Shown: in pieces, positions 36,311 to 46,511 of the stretch | Position numbering within the stretch: position 1 is the stretch's first letter | Layout: each line of letters starts with the position of its first letter | NCBI RefSeq assembly: GCF_000369005.1 | Contig: NZ_KB849766.1 | Coordinates: 629,383-693,382 of the forward strand | DNA: 64,000 nucleotides | Direction of reading: 5' to 3' | Source of the DNA: Acinetobacter beijerinckii CIP 110307 | GTDB lineage: Bacteria > Pseudomonadota > Gammaproteobacteria > Pseudomonadales > Moraxellaceae | Made by a program: the position numbers and the translations under genes | The notes under the pieces: generated by a model | The model's database searches: none | Told to the model about the DNA's origin: nothing | The model's input: the letters and a program-made list of their open reading frames with translations, nothing else

Positions 36311-36470
36311 ACACGTTATGCCCGCATCGCACTGTATTTCTGCCAGTGTGGCTTGGCGACGTGTCTGCATTTTTATGCGAGGAGACTTCATACACTTTTA
36401 TTTGATGCCTATATAAATACATCATTATTTGAAATCAAAGGTCGCCTCACAAGCGACCTTTTTTATTGCC
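36311..36470 (+). promoter_or_regulatory. Riboswitch-like structured leader with terminator
   Basis: ACACGT (36311-36316) pairs with ACGTGT (36359-36364), closing a domain with an inner CACTG/CAGTG stem. Next comes a hairpin built on GTCTGCAT and ATGCGAGGAGAC, and then a terminator AAAGGTCGC / GCGACCTTTTTT (36437-36464). The EamA gene starts about 50 bases later. An aptamer-like domain, a switching hairpin and a terminator in that order is the usual riboswitch plan. Alternatively it is a small RNA with its own terminator. The family is not recognised. Confidence 0.45.
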
Positions 36471-36516
36471 TAAATTTATTGAATAAATCTACCGTTGTTA
36501 TAACAGGAACTTTAGC

Positions 36517-37464
36517 ATGAATCAGTTACCCGAGAAAAACTTAATATCAAGCACACAGATACAACCGACTGTAGCCCTTATTTCCCCTCGCCTTGCTACA
36601 GTCGGTCAATTCATTGCAGTCGTGTTGATCTGGTCATTGACGCCATTAGCTGCGGTCTGGACTGTACATGAAATACATTGGGCGTGGGGATTATTCTTTC
36701 GATTCAGCATCGCCATTCCTTTTGCTTTTATATGCTTGTTTTATTTTCGGCTCAAACTGATTTTAAATTCTAAAGCATTGATGAGTTATGCCGCTGGTGC
36801 AGTTGGACTTTTTGGCTCAATGACATTTTGTTATATGGGTGCAAGTAAAGTTTCATCAGGAATCATTTCGATTATCTATGGAACGGCTCCGTTATGGTCT
36901 GGCTTAATTGCCGTATTTATTTTAAAAAAAGAACATTTTTTAAAACGTCAATGGTATGGACTGAGCATTGCAATTTTTGGCTTATGTCTTACTCTGGGTA
37001 TTGGTACAGATCATATTCAGTTGGACATGCTTGGGGTCACCTACGAAATCATTGCAGTATTACTTTATGTTATTTCAATGTTTAGCGTTGCAAAAATTGG
37101 TGCGGATATTCACCCCATCATTCAGACTACAGGTTCAACTTTAATTTCATGGTTCGGTTATTTGTGTTTATTACCATTTTTTTCTTCAGCTATACCAACC
37201 AGATTACCCGACATGCAAACAGGTCTAGCTTTACTGTATAGCGCTTTATTTTCATCAGTCTTGGCGATGATTTTTTACTTTCATTTAATTCAAAAACTTA
37301 ATGCAACTACAGTGATGCTCATTACTATTTTAACGCCTGTACTTGCCACATTATGGGGATATTGGTTCAACCATGAAGCTTTAAGTTCGCATTTGATTAT
37401 TGGTTTGATTTTTCTTTGCTCTGGTTTATTTTTATATACTTATCGAAAAAAGACACGCTACTAA
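36517..37464 (+). CDS. EamA/DMT-family transporter
   Basis: A 315-residue inner-membrane protein with ten predicted helices in two EamA repeats, the first from about 25 to 160 and the second from about 170 to 310. Phrases such as YGTAPLWSGLIAVFILKKE and ITILTPVLATLWGYWF are typical of the drug/metabolite superfamily. These transporters export amino acids, nucleobases or other metabolites; the substrate is unknown here. A long leader with a terminator suggests control by a metabolite. The RBS AGGAA lies about 8 bases before the start. Confidence 0.88.
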   Translation: MNQLPEKNLISSTQIQPTVALISPRLATVGQFIAVVLIWSLTPLAAVWTVHEIHWAWGLFFRFSIAIPFAFICLFYFRLKLILNSKALMSYAAGAVGLFGSMTFCYMGASKVSSGIISIIYGTAPLWSGLIAVFILKKEHFLKRQWYGLSIAIFGLCLTLGIGTDHIQLDMLGVTYEIIAVLLYVISMFSVAKIGADIHPIIQTTGSTLISWFGYLCLLPFFSSAIPTRLPDMQTGLALLYSALFSSVLAMIFYFHLIQKLNATTVMLITILTPVLATLWGYWFNHEALSSHLIIGLIFLCSGLFLYTYRKKTRY

Positions 37465-37590
37465 AATCTTGAAAACTGATAGGTCAGTTAAGTTGATCTA
37501 TCAGTTGGTGGTATCTACTGATCAGTTAAAGTACACTCATGGCGTTCACATCGTGACTTCTCAAAGATTTGTTCAAGGATGAAATAATCT

Positions 37591-39192
37591 ATGCGTTCTT
37601 ACGTTTTATGGCTGTGTTTCAGCCTATTGTTTGTTTTACAAGGCTGTGCGCACGTCGCTCCTCAAACTAAGCCAATTATTCAAAAAACAATTGAATTAAA
37701 ACAGCGATATTATCAAGCAAAAACTACGACTCCTGATGGGACTGTGCTTGCTTTTACTGTATATCAACCACAATTAGCAGCAGCTCAAACGGCGCCATTA
37801 ATTTTACATACACATGGCTTTGGTCTATCAAGAATGAAACGACCTGAACTGAGCCTATACGGATTCCTATTACCAACGGGACAAGTGGCAAAACAAGCCT
37901 GGCAAAATGGTTATTGGGTGATTAGCTTTGACCAAAGAGGTCACGGTGATAGTCAAGGTAAAATCCGTTTAACTGATCCAAATAAAGAAGCTCAAGATGT
38001 CATCACGATCTTGAATTGGGCTGAAAAAAATCTACCACAGCTATCCAAAAATCAAAATGGTGTTCGTGCAGGCATGATTGGTGAATCATATGCTGGTGGA
38101 GTGCAATATATTGCCTCTGCTTTAGATGTACGTTTACAAGCAATTGTTCCAATCACCACTTGGTATGATATTGCAAATAGTTTGGCACCTAATGGTGTAC
38201 CTAAAAGTAACTGGATTAGTTTCTTAAATCTCATTGGTGATTGGTGGAATTGGAACAAATTTGACCCAGAGTTAAAGAAGGCTTATCTGGATACACAGCA
38301 TGGTCAATTAAATCATTCCACTTATGATTTTCTCAAAACGCATCAACTCAGTTGGTTCTGCGAACATAACCAAGCCCCTAAAGCAAATGCGCTCATTATC
38401 CAAGGGTTTCGAGATGTGCTTTTTCCTTTTAATGAAGGTGTCAAAGCAGCACAATGTATACAGCAAGCTCAACATGACGTACATTTAATCGGGGTGCAAG
38501 GTGGACATTTACAGCCTTTTGCTCAAAATTCACCATTAGGTAATACACCGTTTTGGTACATTGGTAAATCTGTTCGATGTGGTGATAAACAAGAATATAA
38601 TCTACAAACCATCATATTATCTTGGTTTAATCAACAACTTAAAGATCAACAAGTAACTTCAAAACTTCCTGAACTATGTGTTGATCAAAGCCCTGTCAAT
38701 TATTTAAGTGATCTTACTCCCGCAACACAATACACATTAAATAAGACTTGGATTTCCCCTACAACGTCACAAGCTGTTTTTGTCCCTATACATACAACAT
38801 TACAAGATATGCATATTACAGGTGCACCTCGTCTTGCAATACAAATTGAGACAAAAACAAAAGGCCTTGATCCAACCCTGTTTATTTCAGTCGCGGTGAA
38901 ATCAAAAGTTAATGGCAAATATAAAGTTTTGAATGATCAAGACACACCAATTAATCTAAAACGAAAACAAATTTATGACCAGATTAAAGGTCATACGACA
39001 CAACCTAATGATTATTATCTAAACGTCGAATTACCAAGTATTAACGGAAAACTACAACAGGGCGATACCTTAGGTCTGCTCATTAATACACAGAGTATTT
39101 ATTATCAACGTGTTAAACAGTCAAAAATCGAAGCATGGATTTCTGGAGAAATTGTCTTACCTAAACTCTGGGAAATAACAGCACAAAAGTAA
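37591..39192 (+). CDS. CocE/S15-like alpha/beta hydrolase lipoprotein
   Basis: A 533-residue lipoprotein with the lipobox LQGC near residue 19. The fold follows the S15/CocE group: FDQRGHGDSQGK, then the nucleophile elbow GESYAGG (164-170, Ser166), and a C-terminal beta-sandwich (about 380-530) like the PepX_C domain. Possible activities are an acyl-ester or X-Pro dipeptide hydrolase in the envelope. A paired inverted repeat (CTGATAG 37476-37482 / CTATCAG 37498-37504) lies between it and the EamA gene. Confidence 0.82.
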   Translation: MRSYVLWLCFSLLFVLQGCAHVAPQTKPIIQKTIELKQRYYQAKTTTPDGTVLAFTVYQPQLAAAQTAPLILHTHGFGLSRMKRPELSLYGFLLPTGQVAKQAWQNGYWVISFDQRGHGDSQGKIRLTDPNKEAQDVITILNWAEKNLPQLSKNQNGVRAGMIGESYAGGVQYIASALDVRLQAIVPITTWYDIANSLAPNGVPKSNWISFLNLIGDWWNWNKFDPELKKAYLDTQHGQLNHSTYDFLKTHQLSWFCEHNQAPKANALIIQGFRDVLFPFNEGVKAAQCIQQAQHDVHLIGVQGGHLQPFAQNSPLGNTPFWYIGKSVRCGDKQEYNLQTIILSWFNQQLKDQQVTSKLPELCVDQSPVNYLSDLTPATQYTLNKTWISPTTSQAVFVPIHTTLQDMHITGAPRLAIQIETKTKGLDPTLFISVAVKSKVNGKYKVLNDQDTPINLKRKQIYDQIKGHTTQPNDYYLNVELPSINGKLQQGDTLGLLINTQSIYYQRVKQSKIEAWISGEIVLPKLWEITAQK

Positions 39193-39210
39193 TTATTATA
39201 TTTGCATTCT

Positions 39211-39244
39211 CGAATCGAGAGTGAAATTTACCACTCTCGATTCG
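39211..39244. terminator. Hairpin terminator overlapping a coding end
   Basis: CGAATCGAGAGTG (39211-39223) and CACTCTCGATTCG (39232-39244) are perfect 13-base arms. The downstream arm is formed by the last codons of the convergent DUF5713 gene. There is no long T-run, so it may act as a stabiliser or a Rho-assisted stop. Confidence 0.6.
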
Positions 39245-39542
39245 CAATCAACTCTTCCATTTCAATATCTAAGTAACCGACATCTTGTACCACCATCATC
39301 ATGGCTTCAGCAATATAATCAGCAGCAGTATCATCTAAACTTGAGTCTAAATCTTCAAACTGAGGTTTCATCTCATTAATTTCAATCATAGTCTGATGAG
39401 CAAAACGATAAATTTCTGTCTCAGATAAATCTTTCAGACTGACTTTTTTTGAAAACTTTTGGATGTGTTGCCTCACTTCAGCAACCAGAATATCGGGATA
39501 ATATTCATCATCAAACATAGGGAGAAGTAAATTTTCAAACAT
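39228..39542 (-). CDS. DUF5713 family protein
   Basis: A 104-residue cytoplasmic protein when started at MFENLLLPMFDDEYYPD (39542). The end EELIANREW and the middle acidic region match what I remember of the DUF5713 family. A longer frame reaches 39650, but its extra residues (CINIVISMRVCYKHG) do not look like the family and overlap the terminator of the upstream gene. No ribosome-binding site is strong. Function unknown. Confidence 0.75.
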   Translation of the reverse strand: MFENLLLPMFDDEYYPDILVAEVRQHIQKFSKKVSLKDLSETEIYRFAHQTMIEINEMKPQFEDLDSSLDDTAADYIAEAMMMVVQDVGYLDIEMEELIANREW

Positions 39543-39612
39543 AACAAAATTACATGTTAGTAAAACGCCATGCTTATAACACACTCTCATAGAAATCACG
39601 ATATTAATGCAT

Positions 39613-39641
39613 AAAAAAAGCGATCTTTCCGACCGCTTTTT
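39613..39641 (-). terminator. Terminator of the VWA gene
   Basis: AAAAAGCG and CGCTTTTT arms flank an 11-base loop, 13 bases after the VWA stop. Confidence 0.7.
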
Positions 39642-39653
39642 CAAAAACAAAGT

Positions 39654-41285
39654 TTAATCTTTTTTAGCACTCAAGCTTTTGGCAATCTTGGTAAGTTCCA
39701 CGAACTCCTCTCGCATTTGATAAGGATCAGGTTTTGCAGATTGTTGCGCTAACTTAATAATTTGATCCCATCCCATCGCACCATTATATTGTCCGCCTTT
39801 TAACTGCTGAGCATAAGATGCAACAGCAATCGCAAAACGAGTATCATTATTTGCTTGTGCAAGAGTTTTACTTTCAGCTTTTACCGCTTGATTAAGCAAA
39901 ATACTCTTTTCTTGATTTGGCAATTTATAACGTAAGTTTACAAAGGCATATTCAGACTTTTTCGCAGCATCTATTTTTGCTGATGGTTGATAACGTGAAT
40001 CATTGAGCCAACCTTGCTGACCTACAGGAATAATTTCATAGATTGCAGTGACGTTATGCCCTGCACCAATATCACCTGCATCAACTTTATCGTTATTAAA
40101 ATCTTCTTGCTTTAACATACGATTTTCATAACCGACTAAACGATATTCTTTCACCATAGCAGGATTAAATTCGACCTGAATTTTGACATCTTGGGCAACG
40201 GTTGCAAGGGTTGATGAAAGCTGACGCTGCACCACTTTTTTCGCTTCATTTTTATTGTCTATATAGCTGTAATTGCCATCGCCTGCATCTGCCAGTTGCT
40301 CCATCAACTGCTCATTATAATTTCCTGTACCAAAACCTAATGTGGTTAATGAAATACCACTTTTTCTTTTTTCCGCTACCATCCCTTTCAAGGTACTGAA
40401 ATCAGTTATACCAACATTAAAGTCACCATCCGTAGCCAATAAAATTCGGTTAATACCATTTTTGACAAAAACTTTCTCTGCTTGTTTATAAGCGAGTTGA
40501 ATTGCTTGTTCACCCGCAGTTGCCCCGCTTGCTTGTAATCCATTAATCACTGCAAGAATTTTGTCTTTTTGATCACCAGAAGTGGGTTCTAAAACTAATT
40601 TTTCACCACTCGCATAAGTAATAATCGTGACTTTATCCTGAGCGCGTAATTGTTCAGTCAATAAACGCAAGGTCTGTTTTACTAAAGGTAATTTATCTGT
40701 TGCATCCATACTACCTGAGACATCCACCAAAAATACTAAGTTCGCAGGTGGCAATTGTTTAGTACTAAGGTCTTTAGCTTGAATACCAATCTTAATCAAC
40801 TTGGCATTTTCTTTCCACGGCGAATCTACTGTTTCAGTACTGACTGAGAATGGATGAATACTATTTGGTTGTGGGTACTGATAATCAAAATAGTTAATCA
40901 TCTCCTCGACGCGGACTGCATCTACAGGCGGTAAACGACCATCATTCAGGAAACGACGTGTGTTGGTATAACTACCTGTATCCACATCAATACTAAACGT
41001 TGAAACGGCTTGATCTGCTACACGATGAACAGGATTGACCTCATTCTTTTGATATTTTTCGGTGTTCTGTTCTAAACGTGGTCTTTCTGGTGCAGGCATT
41101 GCAGCAATATAAGCTGCTGGGGCAATCATTTTACGAGCACTATCTACTGCCAAATTCGATTGTACTGCTGAAACTGGCTGTAACGGTTCCATCAACTCAA
41201 GCTGCTGCTGTTTTACTGGATTACTACAGGCGATCATCATGCTACTTAATGCTGATAGTGTTAATATTTTTGTCAACTGGTACAT
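39654..41285 (-). CDS. VWA-domain lipoprotein, YfbK-like
   Basis: A 543-residue envelope protein with a lipoprotein signal ending at Cys20 (SMMIAC). An N-terminal von Willebrand-associated domain (FSIDVDTGSYTNTRRFL, about 97-150) is followed by the VWA domain (about 180-360), with the metal-ion adhesion motif DVSGS at 188-192. A DUF3520-like C-terminal region (about 370-535) completes the YfbK plan. Members are thought to mediate protein-protein contacts at the cell surface or periplasm. No partner ATPase is near. Confidence 0.88.
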   Translation of the reverse strand: MYQLTKILTLSALSSMMIACSNPVKQQQLELMEPLQPVSAVQSNLAVDSARKMIAPAAYIAAMPAPERPRLEQNTEKYQKNEVNPVHRVADQAVSTFSIDVDTGSYTNTRRFLNDGRLPPVDAVRVEEMINYFDYQYPQPNSIHPFSVSTETVDSPWKENAKLIKIGIQAKDLSTKQLPPANLVFLVDVSGSMDATDKLPLVKQTLRLLTEQLRAQDKVTIITYASGEKLVLEPTSGDQKDKILAVINGLQASGATAGEQAIQLAYKQAEKVFVKNGINRILLATDGDFNVGITDFSTLKGMVAEKRKSGISLTTLGFGTGNYNEQLMEQLADAGDGNYSYIDNKNEAKKVVQRQLSSTLATVAQDVKIQVEFNPAMVKEYRLVGYENRMLKQEDFNNDKVDAGDIGAGHNVTAIYEIIPVGQQGWLNDSRYQPSAKIDAAKKSEYAFVNLRYKLPNQEKSILLNQAVKAESKTLAQANNDTRFAIAVASYAQQLKGGQYNGAMGWDQIIKLAQQSAKPDPYQMREEFVELTKIAKSLSAKKD

Positions 41286-41429
41286 CTTAAAGTTCCTAAA
41301 TTTATTCTGTTATTTCAATTAAATGGATATATAGATCTGATTGTATGCAAAAAAATAAAGACACATCGTATTCGAATGTATCTTTATCTTCATCATTTCT
41401 CTTAAATGTTTATAAATTTAGAAATATTT

Positions 41430-42203
41430 TTATTCAATCGCATAGTTAATGGTCACAACAACACGGGCAATTTTATTAATGGTTGCTTTATCATAAGCAC
41501 CACCATAATCGCTATCATCATCTGAACCACTTTCTGGCAAGATATAAAATGCACCTTGACTGGCGGAACGCATCATACCTACTTTCACCCCACCAACTTT
41601 TGCAAACTCATTTGCGCGACTGTGTGCATTTTTTGTTGCGTTTGCAATCAGTGACATTTTGATTTCTTCTAAATTCGAGACTAGATATTCTGGTTTCTGT
41701 TCAATGGCGATACCCTTTTCATCCAACAAATAAGCATCTTTAGCAGTCTGTTCAATCTTCTTAATATCACGGCTATTTACAATAAAGGATTGCAGCGCAA
41801 GATAGCCTTTAAACTCACGATTAATTCGCCCATCCCCCATATTCACTTCTTCATAATACGGCTGTGAACTCTTATTACCGAGTTGCATATCGGCAGCTTT
41901 GAAACCATGATCAATAAAAAAATTTTGTAAGGTTTTCATTTCTTGGTCAAGCTGTTGATAGGCCTCAGGTATGCTATTTGAAGTGTTGCTTGTTTGTAAG
42001 TTGATTTCCCAACGCGCCAAATCAGCCTGAATTGGCTTTTCAGCTAAACCTTTGACTGTAATTGAGTTTTTAGTGTTATTAGATTGCTTCAGCGCATAAC
42101 CCATCACGCCAGCAGAAATAATAAATCCAAGACTAAGAATGAGCGCAAACACCCATAAGCTTTTATATGTAATTGTTTTATTTTCCATTTTTATATTAAC
42201 CAT
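41430..42203 (-). CDS. SIMPL (DUF541) domain protein
   Basis: A 257-residue protein with one N-terminal membrane anchor (about 15-36) and a periplasmic SIMPL domain (NSITVKGLAEKPIQADLARW, then VGGVKVGMMRSASQG). Relatives include E. coli YggE, linked to oxidative-stress tolerance. The exact role is unknown. ATG at 42203 or 42188 (MENKTITYKS) may start it. It is a single gene, 78 bases after folP on the same strand. Confidence 0.85.
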   Translation of the reverse strand: MVNIKMENKTITYKSLWVFALILSLGFIISAGVMGYALKQSNNTKNSITVKGLAEKPIQADLARWEINLQTSNTSNSIPEAYQQLDQEMKTLQNFFIDHGFKAADMQLGNKSSQPYYEEVNMGDGRINREFKGYLALQSFIVNSRDIKKIEQTAKDAYLLDEKGIAIEQKPEYLVSNLEEIKMSLIANATKNAHSRANEFAKVGGVKVGMMRSASQGAFYILPESGSDDDSDYGGAYDKATINKIARVVVTINYAIE

Positions 42204-42281
42204 TTCATTTATATGGCTTTTATATTTAATCTAAATCAGTAAGTCAATAGAGCAGAACAATACCCCACTGACTCATTAAGT

Positions 42282-43133
42282 TTAATTCATTTGCATCATT
42301 TTCCAGACATTAATCGCATCGTGAGTCGCTTTTACATCATGCGCCCGAACAATACTTGCACCTTGTTGGATACTCAACAAATGCCCTGTCACACTGCCAA
42401 TTACGCGCTCTTGAGCAGGTACACCATTTAAGGCTTCACCAATAAAACGTTTACGCGATAAACCTGATAAAATTGGATAGTCCATCCGATTAAGCTTCCA
42501 AAATTCATTCAATAACTGGAAGTTCTGTTGCGAATTTTTAGCAAAGCCAAAACCAGGATCAATAATAATATTTTCTGCTTGAACACCGACAGCGATTGCT
42601 TGATCTAAACGTTGTTGCAATTCAGAAATTACGTCTTCAGTCACATCGTCATATTGATCCAACTGATTCATATTGGTCGGCTCACCGCGCATATGCATCA
42701 ACACCACAGGAATATTCAACTCAGCAGCGGTTTCTAAGGCCATAGGACGAGTTAAAGCACGCACATCATTCCAGATATGCGCACCTGCTTTCACTGCCGC
42801 TTGAATCACTTCAGGCTGGCTGGTATCAATCGATATGATCACATCGCGATTTGATAAGGCTTCAACCACTGGAATGACCCTTTGAATTTCTTCTTGTAAT
42901 GCAACAGGTGAAGCATTCGGGCGTGTAGACTCTCCGCCAATATCAATAATGCTTGCACCCTCTTCCATCATCTGTAAAGCTCGTTGAACTGCCTGTTCCT
43001 TAAGGTGATGCTGCCCGCCATCACTAAATGAATCAGGTGTTACATTGAGAATACCCATAATCTGCGGCTGAGATAAATCCAGTGTGATAGGACCACATTT
43101 TAATTGGCGCTGTGATAATGGAATTAACTGCAT
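42282..43133 (-). CDS. folP: Dihydropteroate synthase FolP
   Basis: A 283-residue TIM-barrel enzyme that joins p-aminobenzoate to 6-hydroxymethyl-dihydropterin diphosphate, the sulfonamide target. GILNVTPDSFSDGG and DIGGESTRPNA are the two family signatures, and SGLSRKRFIG carries the basic loop. The start at 43133 has GGAGA upstream; 43148 would place that site inside the coding region. It follows ftsH on the same strand, as in many gammaproteobacteria. Confidence 0.96.
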   Translation of the reverse strand: MQLIPLSQRQLKCGPITLDLSQPQIMGILNVTPDSFSDGGQHHLKEQAVQRALQMMEEGASIIDIGGESTRPNASPVALQEEIQRVIPVVEALSNRDVIISIDTSQPEVIQAAVKAGAHIWNDVRALTRPMALETAAELNIPVVLMHMRGEPTNMNQLDQYDDVTEDVISELQQRLDQAIAVGVQAENIIIDPGFGFAKNSQQNFQLLNEFWKLNRMDYPILSGLSRKRFIGEALNGVPAQERVIGSVTGHLLSIQQGASIVRAHDVKATHDAINVWKMMQMN

Positions 43134-43224
43134 CAAAACTCTCCACATTGGAATGTGGTTATATTAACAAGACTGAAAGTAGTAGGTTGATGATTTATTT
43201 TTAATTTAGTCTAAAACTCAAACA

Positions 43225-43254
43225 AAAAAGAGCGACCGAAGCCACTCTTTTTGT
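43225..43254 (-). terminator. Terminator of ftsH
   Basis: On the minus strand AAAGAGTGGC and GTCGCTCTTTT close a TTCG tetraloop, followed by TTTG. Confidence 0.75.
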
Positions 43255-43265
43255 TTAAACTTTAT

Positions 43266-45161
43266 TTAGCCCATTGCTGGTAATGGCGGTGGTGTAGATG
43301 GACCATCTTTCGGTGGTTCAAATGCAGCCACTGGATTTTCAGCAACATAAACTTTTGGCGGCTGTGGTTCACGACCTTCCATAATGTCACGGATTTGATC
43401 ACGATCAATGGTTTCCCATTCCATCAACGCTTTTACCATTGCATGTGCGATATCTTTATTATTTTCCAAGATATCACGAGCAACTTTATATTGTTGATCA
43501 AGGATACGACGAACTTCTTCATCCACTTTTTGTTGAGTCGCTTCAGAAATCGTACGGTTACCTACATTACCGAAGAAACCATTTTGGTTTTCATCTTCAT
43601 AGACCATTACGCCTAATGCATCAGACATACCATATTTGGTCACCATCGCACGCGCCATTTTCGTTGCACGTTCAAAGTCGTTTGATGCACCAGTCGACAT
43701 TTGGTTGATGAACACTTCTTCAGCAATACGACCACCAAACAAAATAGAAAGTTCATTCAACATTTTGTCTTTATAATGGCTAGTTTGATCTTGCTCTGGA
43801 AGCTGCCAAGTTACGCCCAATGCCCAACCACGCGGCATGATTGTTACTTTATGAACTGGGTCTGTACCCGGTAGAATTTCAGCAACAATCGCATGTCCAG
43901 CTTCATGGTATGCGGTAGCACGACGTTCTTCTTCACGAATCACCATCGATTTACGTTCAGGTCCCATGTAAAGCTTATCTTTTGCATCTTCAAAATCATG
44001 CATATCAACCGTATTTTTATTACGGCGAGCAGCAAATAGTGCAGCTTCATTCACAAGATTAGCAAGTTGTGCACCAGAGAATCCAGGTGTACCGCGTGCT
44101 AACACTTTGACATCAACACCAGTGGTTGAAGGAAGCTTTTTCAAGTGAACATTCAAAATCTGCTCACGACCACGGATGTCTGGTAAACCAACCATCACTT
44201 GACGATCGAAACGACCAGGACGTAGTAAAGCTTTATCGAGTACGTCTACACGGTTTGTTGCAGCAATAACGATGACGCCTTCATTGCCTTCAAAACCATC
44301 CATCTCAACAAGCATTTGGTTTAAGGTTTGTTCACGCTCATCATGACCACCACCTGTACCCGAACCACGATGGCGACCGACCGCATCAATCTCATCAATA
44401 AAGATGATACACGGCGCATGTCGTTTCGCTTGTTCAAACATATCACGTACACGAGACGCACCCACACCAACAAACATTTCAACAAAGTCAGAGCCTGAGA
44501 TGCTAAAGAAAGGAACTTTAGCTTCTCCAGCAATTGCTTTCGCCAATAATGTTTTACCGGTACCTGGTGGCCCCACCATAAGTACACCACGTGGAATGGT
44601 TGCACCAAGACGTTTGAATTTAGAAGGATCTTTTAAGAAGTCAACGATTTCGACAACTTCTTGTTTCGCTTCGTCACAACCCGCAACATCGCCAAAATTT
44701 ATCTTAATTTGATCTTCAGATAACATTTTAGCTTTTGACTTACCAAAACTCATAGGACCGTTTTTGCCACCAGCGCCACCACCCATATTACGCATGAAGA
44801 ACATGAATAAAAGGATGATGAGTAATACTGGAAAACTCGCGATGAGAAGTTGCATCAAAATGCCTTGGCGTTGTGGAGCTGTACCCTCAACTATTACATT
44901 TTGTTTATTCAAGCTTGGTAGCAACTCAGTGTCTTCTACTTGCGGACGAACCGTTTCAAAAGAAGAACCATTGGTTTTTTCACCATTAATATTTAAACCG
45001 TCAATTGTGACTTGTTTAATTTGCCCAGCATTCACCGCAGCAACGAAATCAGAATATTTCATCGCAGCAGGTTTATTGCGGTCACTGACGTTGCTAAAAA
45101 TCAAAATCAGAACACCGAGTATGATGAGCCACAATACGGCATTCTTGAAGTAATCGCTCAA
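43266..45161 (-). CDS. ftsH: ATP-dependent membrane protease FtsH
   Basis: A 631-residue AAA+ zinc protease of the inner membrane that degrades sigma-32, LpxC and damaged membrane proteins. Two helices (about 8-24 and 101-123) flank a periplasmic domain. Walker A GPPGTGKT is at 197-204, Walker [11 protein letters not shown] at 251-260, the second region of homology (about 300-320) ends in RPGRFDR, and the protease motif HEAGH is at 419-423. The length is normal. It is the middle gene of rlmE-ftsH-folP. Confidence 0.97.
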   Translation of the reverse strand: MSDYFKNAVLWLIILGVLILIFSNVSDRNKPAAMKYSDFVAAVNAGQIKQVTIDGLNINGEKTNGSSFETVRPQVEDTELLPSLNKQNVIVEGTAPQRQGILMQLLIASFPVLLIILLFMFFMRNMGGGAGGKNGPMSFGKSKAKMLSEDQIKINFGDVAGCDEAKQEVVEIVDFLKDPSKFKRLGATIPRGVLMVGPPGTGKTLLAKAIAGEAKVPFFSISGSDFVEMFVGVGASRVRDMFEQAKRHAPCIIFIDEIDAVGRHRGSGTGGGHDEREQTLNQMLVEMDGFEGNEGVIVIAATNRVDVLDKALLRPGRFDRQVMVGLPDIRGREQILNVHLKKLPSTTGVDVKVLARGTPGFSGAQLANLVNEAALFAARRNKNTVDMHDFEDAKDKLYMGPERKSMVIREEERRATAYHEAGHAIVAEILPGTDPVHKVTIMPRGWALGVTWQLPEQDQTSHYKDKMLNELSILFGGRIAEEVFINQMSTGASNDFERATKMARAMVTKYGMSDALGVMVYEDENQNGFFGNVGNRTISEATQQKVDEEVRRILDQQYKVARDILENNKDIAHAMVKALMEWETIDRDQIRDIMEGREPQPPKVYVAENPVAAFEPPKDGPSTPPPLPAMG

Positions 45162-45298
45162 GGCTTTATTCCCATATCAATCTAATTTGATCATACCTAA
45201 TCTTGGCTGACCTTCACAAAAACAGCAATGAATTTGCGTTGCAAAAAACTTAAAAGGTACAAAATGCACAATTTTTAACAACTTGGCAAGTACACTTT

Positions 45299-45949
45299 TT
45301 ATCGCAATGCTTTTTTACGACCTTGACCAATCAAAAATACTTCCTTTGATCGAGCACGTGATGCCGCAGGTTTAGCTGTTTTTAATACATCAAAACTATC
45401 GACCACTTGTTTTCTAAACTCATCAAATCCAGTACCTTGGAACACTTTAACAATAAACTGTCCGTTTGGTCCGAGTACTTTCTGAGCAAAATCCAAAGCC
45501 AATTCACATAAGTAAATCTGACGCGGTTGATCAACAGCCCTATTACCTGATGTATTGGGGGCCATATCTGAAATTACAACGTCTACTTGACGTCCATTTA
45601 AAATATTTAACAATTTTTCGAAAACTTCTTCTTCACGGAAGTCGCCTTGCAAGAAAGTTACATCTGGAAGTGCATCCATCGGTAAAATATCTGAGGCAAT
45701 CACTAATCCATTTGATCCAACCAGTTTACCTGCAATTTGCGACCAACTTCCGGGTGCTGCACCGAGGTCAACAATTGTCATACCTGGTTTGATCATTTTA
45801 TATTTTTCTTGGATTTCAAGTAACTTGTACGCTGCCCGTGCGCGATAACCCTCTTTTTGTGCTTTCTTTACAAAAGGATCATCCAAGTGCTCTCTCATCC
45901 ACACACGGCTGCTTTTCGACAATTTTTGATTGGTAATGCGCGTCGCCAT
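45299..45949 (-). CDS. rlmE: 23S rRNA 2'-O-methyltransferase RlmE
   Basis: A 216-residue SAM-dependent enzyme that methylates U2552 of 23S rRNA. The SAM-binding motif is [12 protein letters not shown] and the catalytic K-D-K-E set is spread as in FtsJ ([31 protein letters not shown]). The gene is divergent from yhbY and upstream of ftsH, the classical arrangement. Confidence 0.95.
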   Translation of the reverse strand: MATRITNQKLSKSSRVWMREHLDDPFVKKAQKEGYRARAAYKLLEIQEKYKMIKPGMTIVDLGAAPGSWSQIAGKLVGSNGLVIASDILPMDALPDVTFLQGDFREEEVFEKLLNILNGRQVDVVISDMAPNTSGNRAVDQPRQIYLCELALDFAQKVLGPNGQFIVKVFQGTGFDEFRKQVVDSFDVLKTAKPAASRARSKEVFLIGQGRKKALR

Positions 45950-46179
45950 AACTCACTAAATTTCAAAAAACTTCTGATTGATCATTGTACGTGAAAATTA
46001 TTCTTATTACAGTACGGATGTACTTCATTCACACGAAGTTTTACAGATTTTTTTCGATCAACTCAATTGTTTAATCCGACCATAATTTCACACAATTATT
46101 TGAACCACTTGCCTGCCTGAGCTATCTAAGATTTAGGATGCAAGTTATACTAAGTCGTTTTTCACATTAGGTACTTTTA

Positions 46180-46506
46180 ATGCCGGCTTTATCTATCCAT
46201 GAACGTAAGCGTTTACGTCAAATTGGTCATGCTCTTAATCCTGTTGTCATGATTGGCAGCCAAGGTCTTACAGAAAACGTCATTGAAGAAACAAATCGTG
46301 CGTTAAATGATCATGAATTGATTAAGGTAAAAATCGCTGGTGAAGATCGTGATGCACGCGCCGCTGTGATTGATTCAATTGTTGAAGCAACAGGCGCTGA
46401 GTCTGTACAAAAAATTGGTAAAATCGTTTTGCTTTATAAAAAGGCAGCGAAACAAAACCAAAATCTTTCTAACTTAGTCCGTTTTGCTCACTTAAGTAAT
46501 AAGTAA
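46180..46506 (+). CDS. yhbY: YhbY-type RNA-binding (CRM domain) protein
   Basis: A 108-residue single CRM-domain protein linked to 50S ribosome maturation. HALNPVVMIGSQGLTENVIE and VLLYKKAAK are the family marks, with the GxxG-type loop in IGSQG. It is divergent from rlmE-ftsH and directly upstream of a DOMON-like gene with only five bases between. Confidence 0.93.
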   Translation: MPALSIHERKRLRQIGHALNPVVMIGSQGLTENVIEETNRALNDHELIKVKIAGEDRDARAAVIDSIVEATGAESVQKIGKIVLLYKKAAKQNQNLSNLVRFAHLSNK

Positions 46507-46511
46507 TCACA

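Noticed and set aside
36311..36400. Canonical cobalamin riboswitch
   Set aside because: CCCGCA, GCCAGTG and AGGAGAC are present, but GGGAA and the usual upstream helices are missing, and EamA is not a typical target.
44321..45153. Several plus- and minus-strand frames inside ftsH
   Set aside because: They are shadows of the ftsH coding frame, with no sites or family features.
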